A DNA stretch of 64,000 bases, from contig OX621166.1 in assembly GCA_951640195.1 (NCBI GenBank), positions 372,001 through 436,000 on the forward strand, read 5' to 3'. The translations under genes and the position numbers were made by a program. The notes beneath the pieces are model-generated. The model saw only the letters and a list, made by a program, of their open reading frames with translations. It ran no database searches and was not told the origin of the DNA. Positions 31,598 through 42,968 of the stretch are shown here, in pieces. The stretch's first letter is position 1; each line of letters begins with the position of its first letter. This DNA comes from Porpolomopsis calyptriformis. Lineage: Eukaryota > Basidiomycota > Agaricomycetes > Agaricales > Hygrophoraceae.

Positions 31598-32690
31598 TTA
31601 ATAAAAACCATTTACAATACTATCTACCTTGCTTCTTATCCTTTCCACTTCCAGTTGGACATTAGATACTTCTAGATGATTCAGTATCATCTTCATCAGT
31701 TTCTCCCACTCCTTTAATGCAGGTTGGATATCGACAGTAATTTCTCTTGTGGAATTGACTGGAACTCCATTCTGTATATAATCTGACACCCAACCCAATT
31801 CCACATCCAATCCCACCAACACCTCTTCCCACCCTTCAAACCTGTAACCCTAGACCCTACAGTGTATCACTGGAGTAAATGTGATCATAGCATGAATACA
31901 GTATAGCACAAGTTGGAACCCTTCTGGATCTTCCACATAATGGACAGACAATCCCTTGAGTTCCCTGATCACCCTGATCATCATATCCTTTTTAGCTATG
32001 CATTGACTCTGTCTCCTCTACCATAGGATATTTTTTTGTATTCTAGGCCAGAGTAACCACAGCTTCTTCCTAGTGATGAACTGTGGTAGTCAAAATGCAC
32101 ATCTGTGAAGAAGCCAGGTTGTGACACGGTGCTGCTCCACATCAAATCATCCTTCTTGCTTTTATTGACAATCCATGATTCGAAAAATGTCAGGTCAATC
32201 TTGAGTTTGCAGTCTTGACTCCCCAGAGATTTGAATGGGACAGCCAAGGCTGTCAAGAACCTCTAATTGGGTTCCCCCCAATTCCAGCACCACAGACCTT
32301 CAATCAGGGATGCGATAAACTTGGACAGCCTAGTATTGAATTGTTGTCTGAAATGATAGTCATGGAATAGTAAACTTGATGTGCTCTTCCCTTTTTCCAA
32401 ACTGAACACCTCTTCTATTACCCTAGACAGGGAGGGGGCAATGTCATACATGCACTTGATATTTATGTTGTGTTTCACAATCAGATCTTTGAACTTGAGG
32501 AGTGTCTATAAGACTTGAGCTCCTAGAACTTGGTGTGGTAGCTAGGAGAGTAGAGGAGATGTCCACATCTTGAACAGCAGCTCAAGCTAGCTGTTTTCTA
32601 GACAACTGGCACAGACGAGATGGGTTTTCAGGATAGGATTGTGTACTGCAAGCTCTGTGGAAGATGGCATAGTGGTGTCTAGAGATGAAT
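31598..32690 (-). pseudogene. JmjC-like (cupin) gene relic
   Basis: Frames 32478-32263, 32256-31996 and 31822-31598 join with shifts. SQPGFFTDVHFDYHSSS followed, after a frame change, by KLWLLWPRIQKNIL resembles the region around the metal-binding H-x-D of JmjC-like proteins common in Agaricomycetes. The tail LGWVSDYIQNGVPVN is open. Several stops and frameshifts; the assignment rests on this short motif. Confidence 0.4.
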
Positions 32691-33541
32691 TAAGAAAATG
32701 CTATCAAGTCATGTAGTTTACATACCTTTAGGTACTTGGATTGTTTCAGCAGTTGATTCTGAAGCAGATTTTAGTTTTGAAAGGAGGATAATGATGTTAC
32801 TCACTATAACTATTCAACTTCCATTTCTTGCTCACCCAGGATCTTCTCATCTACTCTGCTGCCATCGTTACCTATTGAAGTGGTTAGAATTGCAACACTC
32901 TGTCTCTGATGACAGGGTGTGCAAATTAGACAGATTCCGAAGCTCTCTCCTAACCATGTTGTATGTGCACATATATGTTGGCACCCTCACCCTGTTTGAT
33001 GTACAGGTCTCCCTGAAGACTAAATGTAGGGCTTAGGTCAATAGTCCTAGACTAGGAGATATATCGAAATTCAGTTTTCTGTGATCTGAATCTCATCATC
33101 TTGTATGTTATCCCTTCTGATTTGGAATGGATTAGCTTTTATGCAGGTTACGCTAAGACATTCTAGTGACTTACCAGGACATTGTGCTAATTGGCTATTG
33201 ATTTCTTGATCTCTTTCAGCAAAAATTTCTTCCATAGTTCATGTTTAGATTAGTGTTAAGGTTCAAGCTATGTGCTATGCCACAGTCACATCATTGGTTA
33301 TGCAACACATTACATGTCACATAACACTAAAATCCTTCTCTATAGCTAATCTGTCTGTCCCCTATCACTTAACCTGTGTGATGCAGTCTAAGATAAGTGA
33401 ACAACTACCCACCAAAGAAGGTCTGACCTATCAAGCATGGGTTGCAAAGTATGCTCAACATGCGGCAAGTTATATTTTTTTTTCATACTGATTATCTATA
33501 GTCTGATTTTTTCTATCATCATTTAAATAACAATGCTATTA
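32691..33541. other. Stretch without a supportable gene
   Basis: Contains plus-strand open frames of 112 and 73 codons (32698-33036, 33270-33491) lacking recognisable motifs. The second has KISEQLPTKEGLTYQAWVAKY, which looks protein-like but is isolated. Confidence 0.3.
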
Positions 33542-34103
33542 AGATTGTTATCCTCAGATTCAATTTGGAAGCCATGGCCAAAGAAATCAACATAGCCTGG
33601 GTAGAATCCCAATCGCAAGTGAACTAAGTATGCAGCAATCCTGATGAGGTAAGAATGAGGCATGGGTATATGGGTCAGGGTTGATATATGCACCCTGACC
33701 TGCATTATGCATACTCATCTAATTTATATTCAGTCTACCCACACAGGTTGTACCAACAACTCATGCAAAGGTACTTATTTTTATTTATTTTGGTTGTTGC
33801 ATTCATAACTTGTCACAAGATAATACTAACACCTGCAATAAGCCAAACTGGACTAAGAGACGAGCAGTCTTAGCCCAGCAGCTGGAACAATTGGTCAAGA
33901 GACCTTGGCTCAACCTGTTCTTACCACCACTTCCTTCAATGTCCCTTCCCAGTACTAATGACAGATCCAAAAACAAGCAAGACAGTGACTTACATGACCT
34001 CTGCAAGCAGGCCCATGATATATTAGATAAAATAGACAAGAATTTACAAATGTATAATAACAAGATTGATATATTGTTGAAATATTTAGACTGGTTTAAT
34101 TAG
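33542..34103 (+). pseudogene. Unrecognised gene relic, 3' end
   Basis: The last open segment (33810-34103) has no ATG and reads RRAVLAQQLEQLVKRPWLNL, then DLHDLCKQAHDILDKIDKNL, a helical C-terminus ending in TAG. Earlier pieces (LEAMAKEINIAWVESQSQ) are separated by possible introns. No family recognised. Confidence 0.3.
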
Positions 34104-34199
34104 ATTATATAATGTGCAAGTGTGTGAGTGCATGGGTTAAGAAGCTACACCTACCACACCTGATACTCATTATCCTCAGCAGAATATAAATGAGAGTTA

Positions 34200-34375
34200 C
34201 AGAAATATAATATCCTGCCTAATATAAACAACCTAACTATAAACCCATAACCCATACTGGTACCTATAACCTATACTCCTACCCATAACCAGTACTCCTA
34301 CCTATAACCTATACTCCTATGTACCTATAACCCATACCCATACTCCTACTGGTACCTATAACCTCATAATTGAAT
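34200..34375. repeat. Degenerate minisatellite, TATAACC/TACTCCTACC type
   Basis: Repeated strings such as CCTATAACCTATACTCCTA and CCCATAACC follow each other irregularly between about 34230 and 34365. Confidence 0.6.
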
Positions 34376-34379
34376 GGGT

Positions 34380-34900
34380 ACAATAAACTATAGCTTATGA
34401 GATATCCTTCTTCATCCCGAATACCTCCCACATACTAGTATGTATAAAATGGGGAATGCAAATCCACTGACTGCCCTCCCATAGTCCAATCTTGTGTTTT
34501 AAAATCTTCCCTCTAAACAACACCATGTCCCCAGGTTCAAGATGGACAGAGAGTCAGATTTGTGGCATATGCACATTCCCACCCTTGAAATTGCCAAATG
34601 CAACTAGGAGTAACCATCCCATGTCCAGATCTTGCCTGTTGGTGTGCAAGCCAAGCTAGGAATTGAATAAAATTTCATAGCCTTCAACCAAACAACAGTC
34701 CAGTTGTTAGAATATCCAGAAGAATTTAACCTTGCTCATCTGTTGCTATAAGGTGATTAGCTTGGAAAAATAGGCCAGGTCTAAGTACTGGAAAGCCTGA
34801 TTGACCCGGAATAATAAAAGGTCTAGGTTAACTAGCAACTTGCAACTGGCTTTGAACAATTTGCCCATCTTGATGATATCTGAACTCGGAACTAATCCCT
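34380..34900 (-). pseudogene. TET/JBP-type 2OG-Fe(II) dioxygenase relic
   Basis: The minus strand encodes GLHTNRQDLDMGWLLLVAFG, GNFKGGNVHMPQI, a stop, then LSVHLEPGDMVLFRGKILKH and IPHFIHTSMWEVFG. The order H-x-(N/D)..D, GxFxGG..(L/M)P, L.PGDxVLFR..LKH and HTS matches the double-stranded beta-helix core of the fungal TET/JBP oxygenases that modify 5-methylcytosine. That family is expanded in basidiomycetes together with KDZ transposons. Upstream parts (FEGYEILFNS) are recognisable with stops. No KDZ transposase is seen here. Confidence 0.55.
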
Positions 34901-35086
34901 CAATACTGGTTTGCTTAGCACCTTCACAATAAATACAGCCTGTATGTTATCACACATGTATATTACATCAGTTACTTGATAATATAATATATCTCTTTCT
35001 TTGTCTTCACCACATCACCTATACAACACTCTATCTCTAGAAGAATGATATAATAAGAGTAGTAAAGTTATAGATAATAAAGTTGA

Positions 35087-35374
35087 GATAGTAGTCACAT
35101 GTCCTTCCCTTTAACTCTTCACAAGTTATATTCTATTTCCTTTATTCTTTCTTCAACTCTTTATAAGTTATATTCTATTTTTCTACTTTATAATCATCCT
35201 TATAACTAACTTATCAAATTAGGTAGTTAGTATATAAACCCTATTCTATAGTTAGTAAAGTTGAGTTTAATTCCTAGTTAGCTTCCTCAATCTTTAGCTG
35301 AACTTACTATTTATTCTTATCCTCAGCTCTACCAAGTATTTGAAGTAAAACCCTTTAGCTACTAAATTATAACA
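35087..35374 (+). repeat. Decayed LTR of family III
   Basis: Aligns with 25890-26171 throughout (ACTCTTCACAAGT, GTATATAAACCCT, TCCTAGTTAGCTTCC, AAATTATAACA) but most C have become T, removing both TGACTCA sites. The 5' third is missing or unrecognisable. Confidence 0.7.
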
Positions 35375-36179
35375 CCTAGCTCTGTTCTATTAATAATTTA
35401 TAGACTGAGGTACTTAAGGTCATTCAGAGTCTTCCCCACCTATCACATAGTCTAGGATACAAGGATAAGAGAGATATAGCTATTAAATTAATATATGTTC
35501 TTAGCTAAGTACTTAGTCAAATACCCTTATTGTTTGATAATAATCTATATAATATCCTTATAGGCCTAATAAACTTTTACCCTTTAACATGAAGTTGGTT
35601 TCAAGTAGAGTCCTTGCAATTAGCTATTGGATTAGTACTAAAAAACCTCCTTAGTATTTACCTAGATGTTTTAAAGCTAGGAAAATAGAATAGCACTCTA
35701 GAAGGTAAGGAGTTTGAGCTACTAATTAAACATTTACAAGAGATAGTAAAGAGCCTTAATTAGAACCCACTCTCTTATATCTTGTGTAGATAGTTAAGAG
35801 ATATGATTCTATAAGAAGTTTTCCTAATATTTTATAACATTTTTAACTTTAATATAGCTAAGGAAGTAAACTATCTATACTAACTACAACCCTCCTTTAC
35901 TAGTAGTATTGCTATAACTTGGCTAGCTAGGTAAGCCTTAGCTACAGCTAAAGAAGCTAGTTAGTTTTTGCCTAGCTATAGCTACAGCTAAAGCTAGCTA
36001 GCTAGTAGCTAAGCTAGATAACTTAGGTAGAGTAGCTTTTTACAATCTTACAAATGCTATCACTACATTAGTTAATATAATAGGGTGTATTAAGAAATAA
36101 GAAGGCCTAAGAGGTAGAAATATAGTATATAATCACAAATAAGCTCTGTGAAAATCTAAACTCCTGCAAACATGTCCGG
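35375..36179. other. AT-rich remnant beside the decayed LTR, with AGCTAGCT-rich segment
   Basis: Probably decayed internal sequence of the same element (possible gag-like string EFELLIKHLQEIVKSLN on plus near 35710), but too degraded to assign. Between 35918 and 36025 AGCTAGCTA, TAGCTACAGCTAAAG and similar strings recur, giving local inverted repeats. Confidence 0.4.
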
Positions 36180-37225
36180 TATCAGGTGAAATATAAATAC
36201 TTCACTTCTAGAACTACTGGAGTTGTACATTAATCAAGTAAGTCCTAGTTGTTCGGGGGAGATGTGAATTGATTGAGTAATGGACACTTCCTCCTTTGGT
36301 GGGGCTTGAGTAATCCTTGGCTAGGATGTACAGATGAACAGGCTATCCAAACTCAATGGATAGTATTGACTGGGAGAACAAGAATGAAGTCAACGGCTGA
36401 CTTAGAAGAATACGTATCACAGTGAAGTCTCTCCAATAAGGACTGAGACTTAGAGAATGTGATGAATAAGCAGGGGCTGAAGTAAGATAAGATAGTCCAC
36501 GATGGCTATCTTCAACTTATAGAAAATGTCAAGGGGTGATTCCTAAGTTGGTTCTTAACGTAAGAGGGCTTAGGCGAAATCACACAGGGTATAAGCTTAA
36601 TAGACTAGACTAGATTGGATGTATTGACTACAGACAAGTAGTATCAATAAGAGGTAGTACTAGGTACTGAGTACTAGGGGGTAAGTTCAAGGGAAAAGGG
36701 GGAGAGTGGGGGGGGAGGGATAAAGTGGGTTGAAAGTGAACTAAATGTGAACTTAATGTGAACTGAACTCCTCATTGGTGAAAAGGGGGCCCTTTATATA
36801 TGTTTGAGAACAATGGGCAATGAGAACAATAGGAAATAAGAACAATGGATAAAAGAACAATGAGGAGTTTGAATTGTAACTCACCATGAGTCAGACAATG
36901 AGGAGAACAATGGAGGGGATTAATATGAGTCATAGTGACTCAGAGAACAATGGAGTGATGACAGAACAATAGAGAAATGGGATATGAGTCATTCTGACTC
37001 AGAGAATAATGGGGGAGAATGCTATTGTCCATGATAAGATAGCATAGGTAAAGATAGTAGTGTATCTTATCTGAGATAAGATAATATGTGAGGGACAGTG
37101 ATATCTTATCTAAGATAAGATAAGATAAGATAAGATAAGATAAGGATGTGTGAGCTAAGGATGCTACTTGCTGAATACATGATCTTTGGTTAAGTTTGAT
37201 ACCAAATCAGTTTGGGATCATGACA
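36180..37225 (-). repeat. 3' LTR of I-1 (1046 bp)
   Basis: Minus strand TGTCATGATCCC...CACCTGATA. It contains the GATAA run (37105-37145), ACAAT motifs, three TGACTCA/TGAGTCA pairs, and TATATAAAGG near 36795. The GTGAACTTAAT repeat is present in about three units. Confidence 0.88.
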
Positions 37226-37409
37226 TCTGCAGGGGACAAAGAAATTACAACTGTCCTCAGTTGATTCTTGCACAATATAATACCTTTGACCCAGTAGTTT
37301 CTACATTACAAGGTCTCATATTCGACATAGCAAGGGAAAAGCTTTCCTAACCATCCATTCCAAGGTTTCTTCTTCTCCATCCTAGCATATTCCCGGTCGA
37401 CCACAAGCA

Positions 37410-37980
37410 AAATGTCAACATCTCCCAGCTCCAAGTGTGCCTCCAATACCCAATATGATTTCGCAACAATCCAAACACTGCTGACTACCGCTCGTCCCTG
37501 TCATTGGACTTGGTTACTTGGATATCGAAATTGGATAAGGGATCCCAATTGGATAGGACCACCTTGGATATGGCTAAGACGGAAAACAAATCCATCCCAG
37601 TTGAGGGACTGAAAACCACTTTGAAGTCATTGAGCGGTGGCAAGTATAGTGGGGGTAGAGGTATTTTGAGGTGGGGGATATGAGTGGTCTGGGAGGATTA
37701 GGCCAGTTCTTGGCCCAGGGATATATACGGGGGGTGGCTGTTCGATTTCGACCGAGGCGCGAAAAAGCCGAGATTCGCGAAGGAGGGTACGCATGGATGA
37801 GTTGGCGGTGTCCTCATAGTTAGATTCAGGGATAGACATGAGGGAAGTGGATGATTGCATTGTGACAAAAAAGAGTAAAGGCTGAGGGCAGTGTTGGATA
37901 GCGGTGAGTGCGATATCGTGGCTTGTGAACTGAACCCGGTTTATAGGCACGTGACTAGCCTGAGCTGAAATCTTAGTCAA
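37410..37980 (-). pseudogene. ORF-Y of element I-1, broken
   Basis: Counterpart of 45311-45871. ATG (MQSSTSLMSIPESNYED) is kept; the frame stops after TILATAQ at 37627 where I-2 has CGA (Arg), and again after NQVQ. The rest (SGFQSLNWDGFVFRLS, SVWIVAKSYWVLEA) is readable. Function unknown. Confidence 0.6.
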
Positions 37981-38162
37981 TCCTTTAACGATTCTGTCGC
38001 TTGTAGAGGGTTTACATATTTAATTATTTACCCAATGTCTCTCCTATTTACAGGGATTACTCCTAATAAGAGATTCTTTCTGTGACATTGTGGTAAAAAG
38101 AGTAAAAAGGACTATACAAAAATAAAACAAAGAATTGGTGGCGCGTGTATGAGGAACAAATA

Positions 38163-38684
38163 CTACTCCCTATCTAAGGGTTCTTCCTCCATGGGGCCAT
38201 TGGCACCAATGAGAGATGAAGGAGGGATAATGACATTGGGGGGAAGGGGGGGAATAGATGGGATGAACGCGCTTTGCCCATATGCTGTTACATACCTAGA
38301 CTCCCAGTATGTAGCTTGATCCATCCAATACTCAATCATTTCCACCCTTAAATGTAGCGCTAGCTCCTGCCCTACAAGTTTGCTGTTGAGCTCAAAGAGC
38401 TCGCTCTCGAGCTTCCGAAGGTACACGTCTTGCTGATGTCGATCCCTAAGTAGGGTCGCGATGATTTCGTCCTTTGACGGATTAGCCGGTGCCTCATCCA
38501 TTGCAGGCATGAGGGTATAAAGGGGTTGGTGGGGGTTATGGCAATCGTAGGCAGTGAGAGGTGGGGGCAGCAGTACGTGTGTCGTAGGTGGGGGGAGGTT
38601 GCTAGATGTGGCTTGGTTGTTCGGGTTTGCCTGGTCCCAGTTGAACCATTGGCGTTGTGCTTCAGTGGAATAGGGTGTCGACAT
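38163..38684 (-). CDS. ORF-X of element I-1: 173-aa coiled-coil accessory protein
   Basis: ATG at 38684, open to 38163, 147 nt after the end of pol. N-terminus rich in Pro and Asn (NWDQANPNNQ, LPPPTTHVLLPPPL), then a coiled coil (YLRKLESELFELNSKL) followed by MIEYWMDQATYWESRY and a Pro-rich end (PPLPPNVIIPPSSLIG). Only a handful of residues differ from the I-2 copy. It shares plan and motif (W-x3-QA-x-YWE, then a Pro-rich IIPPSS tail) with ORF3 of family III. Role unknown; open in two copies although pol is broken. Confidence 0.65.
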   Translation of the reverse strand: MSTPYSTEAQRQWFNWDQANPNNQATSSNLPPPTTHVLLPPPLTAYDCHNPHQPLYTLMPAMDEAPANPSKDEIIATLLRDRHQQDVYLRKLESELFELNSKLVGQELALHLRVEMIEYWMDQATYWESRYVTAYGQSAFIPSIPPLPPNVIIPPSSLIGANGPMEEEPLDRE

Positions 38685-38831
38685 GATGAGCAGTTTGATT
38701 TCGAGTGGAGGGGAGGGACTTTGCAGCAGGAGGTAGCTTGTTGTCGTCTAGATTGAAGGAAAGTAATAAGCAAGTGTGGGGGCATGCAGTTTACATCAGG
38801 TGGCTAGATCTGATCGACGATTAAGTCTTGA

Positions 38832-40493
38832 TTAGGAAGTCTCATTACTTAAACTTCCCATTTCAATATCAGTGTCCAGATCGCTGGGTTCTGATCGATG
38901 ATCGGAGTCCTTGGAAGCTGTTTGCCCATCAGCAATCTCATCATCATGGGATAATCTATATAGGGTAGGGCTATCTCGATAGATGTAGGGGAGTAAGCGG
39001 AATGCAGCATAATGTTCTGCATGTTCGGCTCCATCCAGTTCCTGGAGGATGTAGGCTCCTCTTGTCGTTCTCTTGGCTACCTTATATGGGCCAAGGTACC
39101 TTGGTTCTGTCTTGAGCCTTCCTAAGGTAGATTCTAATCGGCTATTTCTGACAAGGACTAGTTCTCCTGGTCTATAATATCTTCTGATGAGACACTTCCT
39201 GAAACGGTGTTCAAACTGTTGCTTAGACTTGAAACGAGCTTTCTTTAGAGTTTCAGCAGCTTTGTCAATATCTTCTTGATGTCGTTCTAGCTGTCTAATC
39301 CTCAGGGCAAGGAGATCAGAGGTTGATAATCCTGATTGGAAACCCTCAACCATGAAGGTAGCTTCTGCAAGATCAAAGGGTAATAAGGGATGCATTCCAT
39401 GAAGGAGATAATATGGGGAATATCCTGTAACACTACTGACTGTAACTCAGTCAGCAAAGGCTGCTATCTCCACCTGTTTGTGCCAGTTTCTGATCCTTCC
39501 AAATTTATCTTTGTCACTTGACTTGACGATAGCCTCTCGTAACGTGAAGTGACCACATTCCACAACTCCATTGGCATGCTTGTTATATGGAGAGATCCAA
39601 ACTTGGGGTATATTCAGTCTCTGCAGCAATATTTCAAATGCTCCTCTGACTTCACTTCCATTATCTGTCACAACATGACCAATTGCTCCATATCGGCAAT
39701 AAAGTTGTTCCCAGAAGAACTTAGCTAGGCTCTGGGAATTATTCCTACGTAAGGCCTTGGCTTCAACTATTCCAGTAAGGTTATCACAAGCTGCGACAAT
39801 GAAGTGGAATCCAGCAGATGGAGGCATGAACATAACATCAATATACACTTTTTTGAAAAGAGTAGTAGGCGTGGAATTTGTAGGAGGTAACTCCATTCGT
39901 TTGAGGCTTCGGATTTGGCACTCATGGCATGAGGAGATATGATGGTGGACATCTGTTCTAAGATGTGGCCAGAAGAATCGTATGCGGATAATTTCAAAGA
40001 CTGCTTGTTCTCCCTTATGGCCTAGGTTTTCGTGGGCTTGAGTGAGGATAGCAAGCCTCTTCTTTGGCTTTAGAATTACTAGTAATGGTGACTTGTTGCT
40101 TCTTTTAAACATCTTTTCTTCTTTCACAAAGAACTGTGTGGCTTTCTTGATAAATCTTTTTCGCTCCTGTAAACTTGAGAAATGGGGTAGATGAAAAGTA
40201 GAAAGGAATTTATAAATTTCTAATAATAAAAGGTCTTGGCGTGATCTTGTGGATGATGAAGGGAGGGCATATGAAGAGTAAGGGAGGGGTGTAGCAGTTA
40301 CAAATGAAAAATCTTTAATTGATTGAAGTAAAGGAACGTGGATAAGTAATGCAAGATCATCTAACCATGCATCACTATGAATAGGGAATTCTTCATCCTC
40401 TGCTAACTCTCTTCTAGAAAGGGCATCTGGTCCTCTGAATTGAGTAGCAGGTATATGAATAAGTTTGAAATCAAATAAAAGAATCCCTTGGAT
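38832..40493 (-). pseudogene. Element I-1 integrase and end of pol
   Basis: From right to left: linker (FRGPDALSRRELAEDEEF; 40490-40130), zinc part AHENLGHKGEQAVFE...SSCHECQIRS, catalytic core (VYIDVMFMPPSAGFHFIVAA, VVTDNGSEVRG, NKHANGVVECGHF), TGA at 39447 where I-2 has CGA (FAD-R-VTVSS), then the C-terminal frame 39395-38832 (YRPGELVLVRNSRLESTLG, EPRYLGPYKVAKRT). No chromodomain: the tail is acidic (DLDTDIEMGSLSNE). Confidence 0.82.
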
Positions 40494-42968
40494 CTATCTG
40501 TTAATAGCAGCATTGGGTTGGAGATCTGGTTCATTAAGCATGCCTTTGATATACTTGGCATCAACTTCTACATGGAGATTCTTAACTCCAATAAGATATA
40601 GCCTCCAATGGCGTAGTGCACGATATAGTCCATATAATTCAAGTTTAGGCTGGGAATACCTGGCCTCTCTTTCATTCATGGGTAGTGAGCCATATCTAGC
40701 TGGACGACGTTTTCCTTCATCATCAATTTGGGACAGGATAAATCCTGCAGCAATAAAGCTGCTATCTACAGATAATATAACTGGATTGTCTGATTGATAG
40801 TCAATTGGACGTAAGGCTGGGGCTGAGGCGATTTTCTGTTTTAGTGTATCAAAGGCTTCTTGTCTTCTATCATCCCAAATGAACTCTGCATCTTTATGAA
40901 CCAATTCTGTGAGAGGTCTGGCCAGATGAGAGTAGTCTTGAATCCAAATACATACTGTTCCACATAATCCTAAGAAGCCTCGTACTTCTTTAGGAGTCTT
41001 GAGAGGGGGCCATTTGAGGATCTTGGATACTTTGTCATCCTCTGGACAACGTCCTTCAGGGGTACACTTCTGTCCAACTATAAGCACATTAGGTCTACAT
41101 ATCTGGGATTTCTTAGCAGTAAAGGTTCCACCTGCACATTTTACTTGGTGCATAACACGGTGTACATCTAAGGCATGTTCCCAAATAAATCTTCTGATTC
41201 CAGGGTTATCAGGAAGTACTTCTGGCTTTCCATCTTTATCGAGAAATCTTGAGGGAGGCCCTTTAATTGGCAGGTCATCAATAAAGATGTTTGCTACTAC
41301 AGGGATTTCATCTTGAAGAATGAAAGTCATACATTTCTGGAATTCAGCTGGTGAGTTAGTGAATCCCATGGGCAATGAAGTGATACGAAGAAGTCCAAGT
41401 GGTGTATAAAAGGCAGTAAGATCTCGTGAGGCTGGATGGACCTTTCTAGCATCAAATCCCCAGAAAAGGTCAAAGACTGTGTAATATTGGCGTCCTGCAA
41501 ATGGTTCTACAAAATCATCCACAATGGGAGGGAGACCAGCATCTCTAATGGTGACTTTATTTAGAGGCTGAAGGTCATGAACAATTCTTAGGGTTCCATT
41601 CTTTTTCAAGACGCAGAACCATCGTGATCGATAGGATGATTGACTTGGCTCATAGACTCCTGCATCAATCTTGGTTTTCAAGAGTTCTATGACTTTCTCA
41701 CGAATCCCTGGAGGGATAGGGATATTCTTATACACCCAAGGGGTGTGCGGGATAGTTGGAATAATATATGGTGAAAAGTATGACTCTTTGAGTGTTCCTC
41801 GTTCTGGATCTTCAAAGGCAATGGCTTCCTGGTTAAGCCACATAACATGATTGAATAGTTTCTCTTCTTCAGGGAGAAGGAACCCTTCTTCATTTACCTT
41901 TAGAAATTCTAGTCGAGCTTCAGTGAGTCTTGGGGTTGGAGAGAAATCAGGGGGCTGTCTTGGCAAGAAGGGGAGGCTGGATAAAGGGTTGTGAGGGAAC
42001 TTTCTGATTACTCTAGCAGCTTCAGGGAATGTCCCAGACACTGGGTAAGTCCTTTGGCTAACCTTCTTGTAGGCTGTGAACACTTTGGGGAAACCTTCGC
42101 TATCTAGGTTATCAGATGGAATCATAACAGTGTCGTCAATGTTGAGGTATTCTCTTGCCATCTCATTTTCATCTGTAAAGTAGTAGTAGTTGGCTTCTGA
42201 ATCGGCAGGTGTAGTTTCATTATCATCTTCAGGGTAGGCTAGCTCTGGTTCATAAGAGGGGGTATACTCGGTATCTTCATTTATAGTCATTGAGTAACAT
42301 TTGATGTGATGACTCTGAGGATTGTTGATTTGAGGTGTGCATAATGCATGTAGTTTCTTATTACTAGGATTGGGTGACATAGGGTTGGTATGGAGAGTAG
42401 CTAAACTAGGTGGGATTGCCTTGGTATAAATCATATTTAAGGAGAACAGTGGGCAAAATGATTGGTCTGAGCATAGAAGAGGGTATCTTGGTGCAGGGGA
42501 CAAAGTAAGTGAGTTTTGCATATGGGAGAGGGAGTTGGCTGTAGGTTTAATCCTGAGGATAAACCTGAAGGTCTCTGGTGTTAAAGTAAGGACCAAAGTA
42601 CCCTTCATTAAACAGATCTGAGATGAGGGAGGGGTTACGAAATTCCATGTTAAGAACTGCATTGATTGCATCAGCAAGAAGTAGTCTGTTTGCTGCTTGA
42701 AATACAGCAGCTGAATACAGAAAAAACTCTGCTTCCTCTTCTGAGAGCAATGGGTTACACCCAGCTCTCTCCTGCTCAACAGGAAAAACAAATGGACTAG
42801 GATGAGGGCACTAAGGCATCTGGTATGGGGTGCATGAGTCTTCTTTCCTCCAATGAGGGAACAGTTGGCTGTGGTATAGAAAGTAATGGTGGGCTGGGTT
42901 ACTGACTGGCATGGTATGGACATAAGTCTTCCAGGCAGGGGTGTTGAGGATAGTGGCAGTATGCCCAA
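40494..42968 (-). pseudogene. Element I-1 reverse transcriptase and RNase H
   Basis: Open from the overlap with gag to a TAG at 40494 (PNAAINR-stop, expected Trp). Key parts: NIPIPPGIREKVIELLKTKI, RSRWFCVLKKNGTLRIVHDL, YTVFDLFWGFDARKVHP, PAEFQKCMTFIL, the catalytic FIDD (41274-41285; Phe instead of Tyr), GFLGLCGTVCIWIQDYSHLA, and RNase H NPVILSVDSSFIAAGFILSQ ... YSQPKLELYGLYRALRHW. A possible own start is MTINEDTEYTPS near 42290. The frame overlaps the gag end by about 420 nt in +1 relation, so it is made by a shift or by reinitiation. The only full RT of this family in the window. Confidence 0.85.

Noticed and set aside
35918..36035. AGCTAGCT-rich segment as an origin or centromere satellite
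   Set aside because: Short and irregular; better explained as simple-sequence drift in decayed AT-rich DNA.
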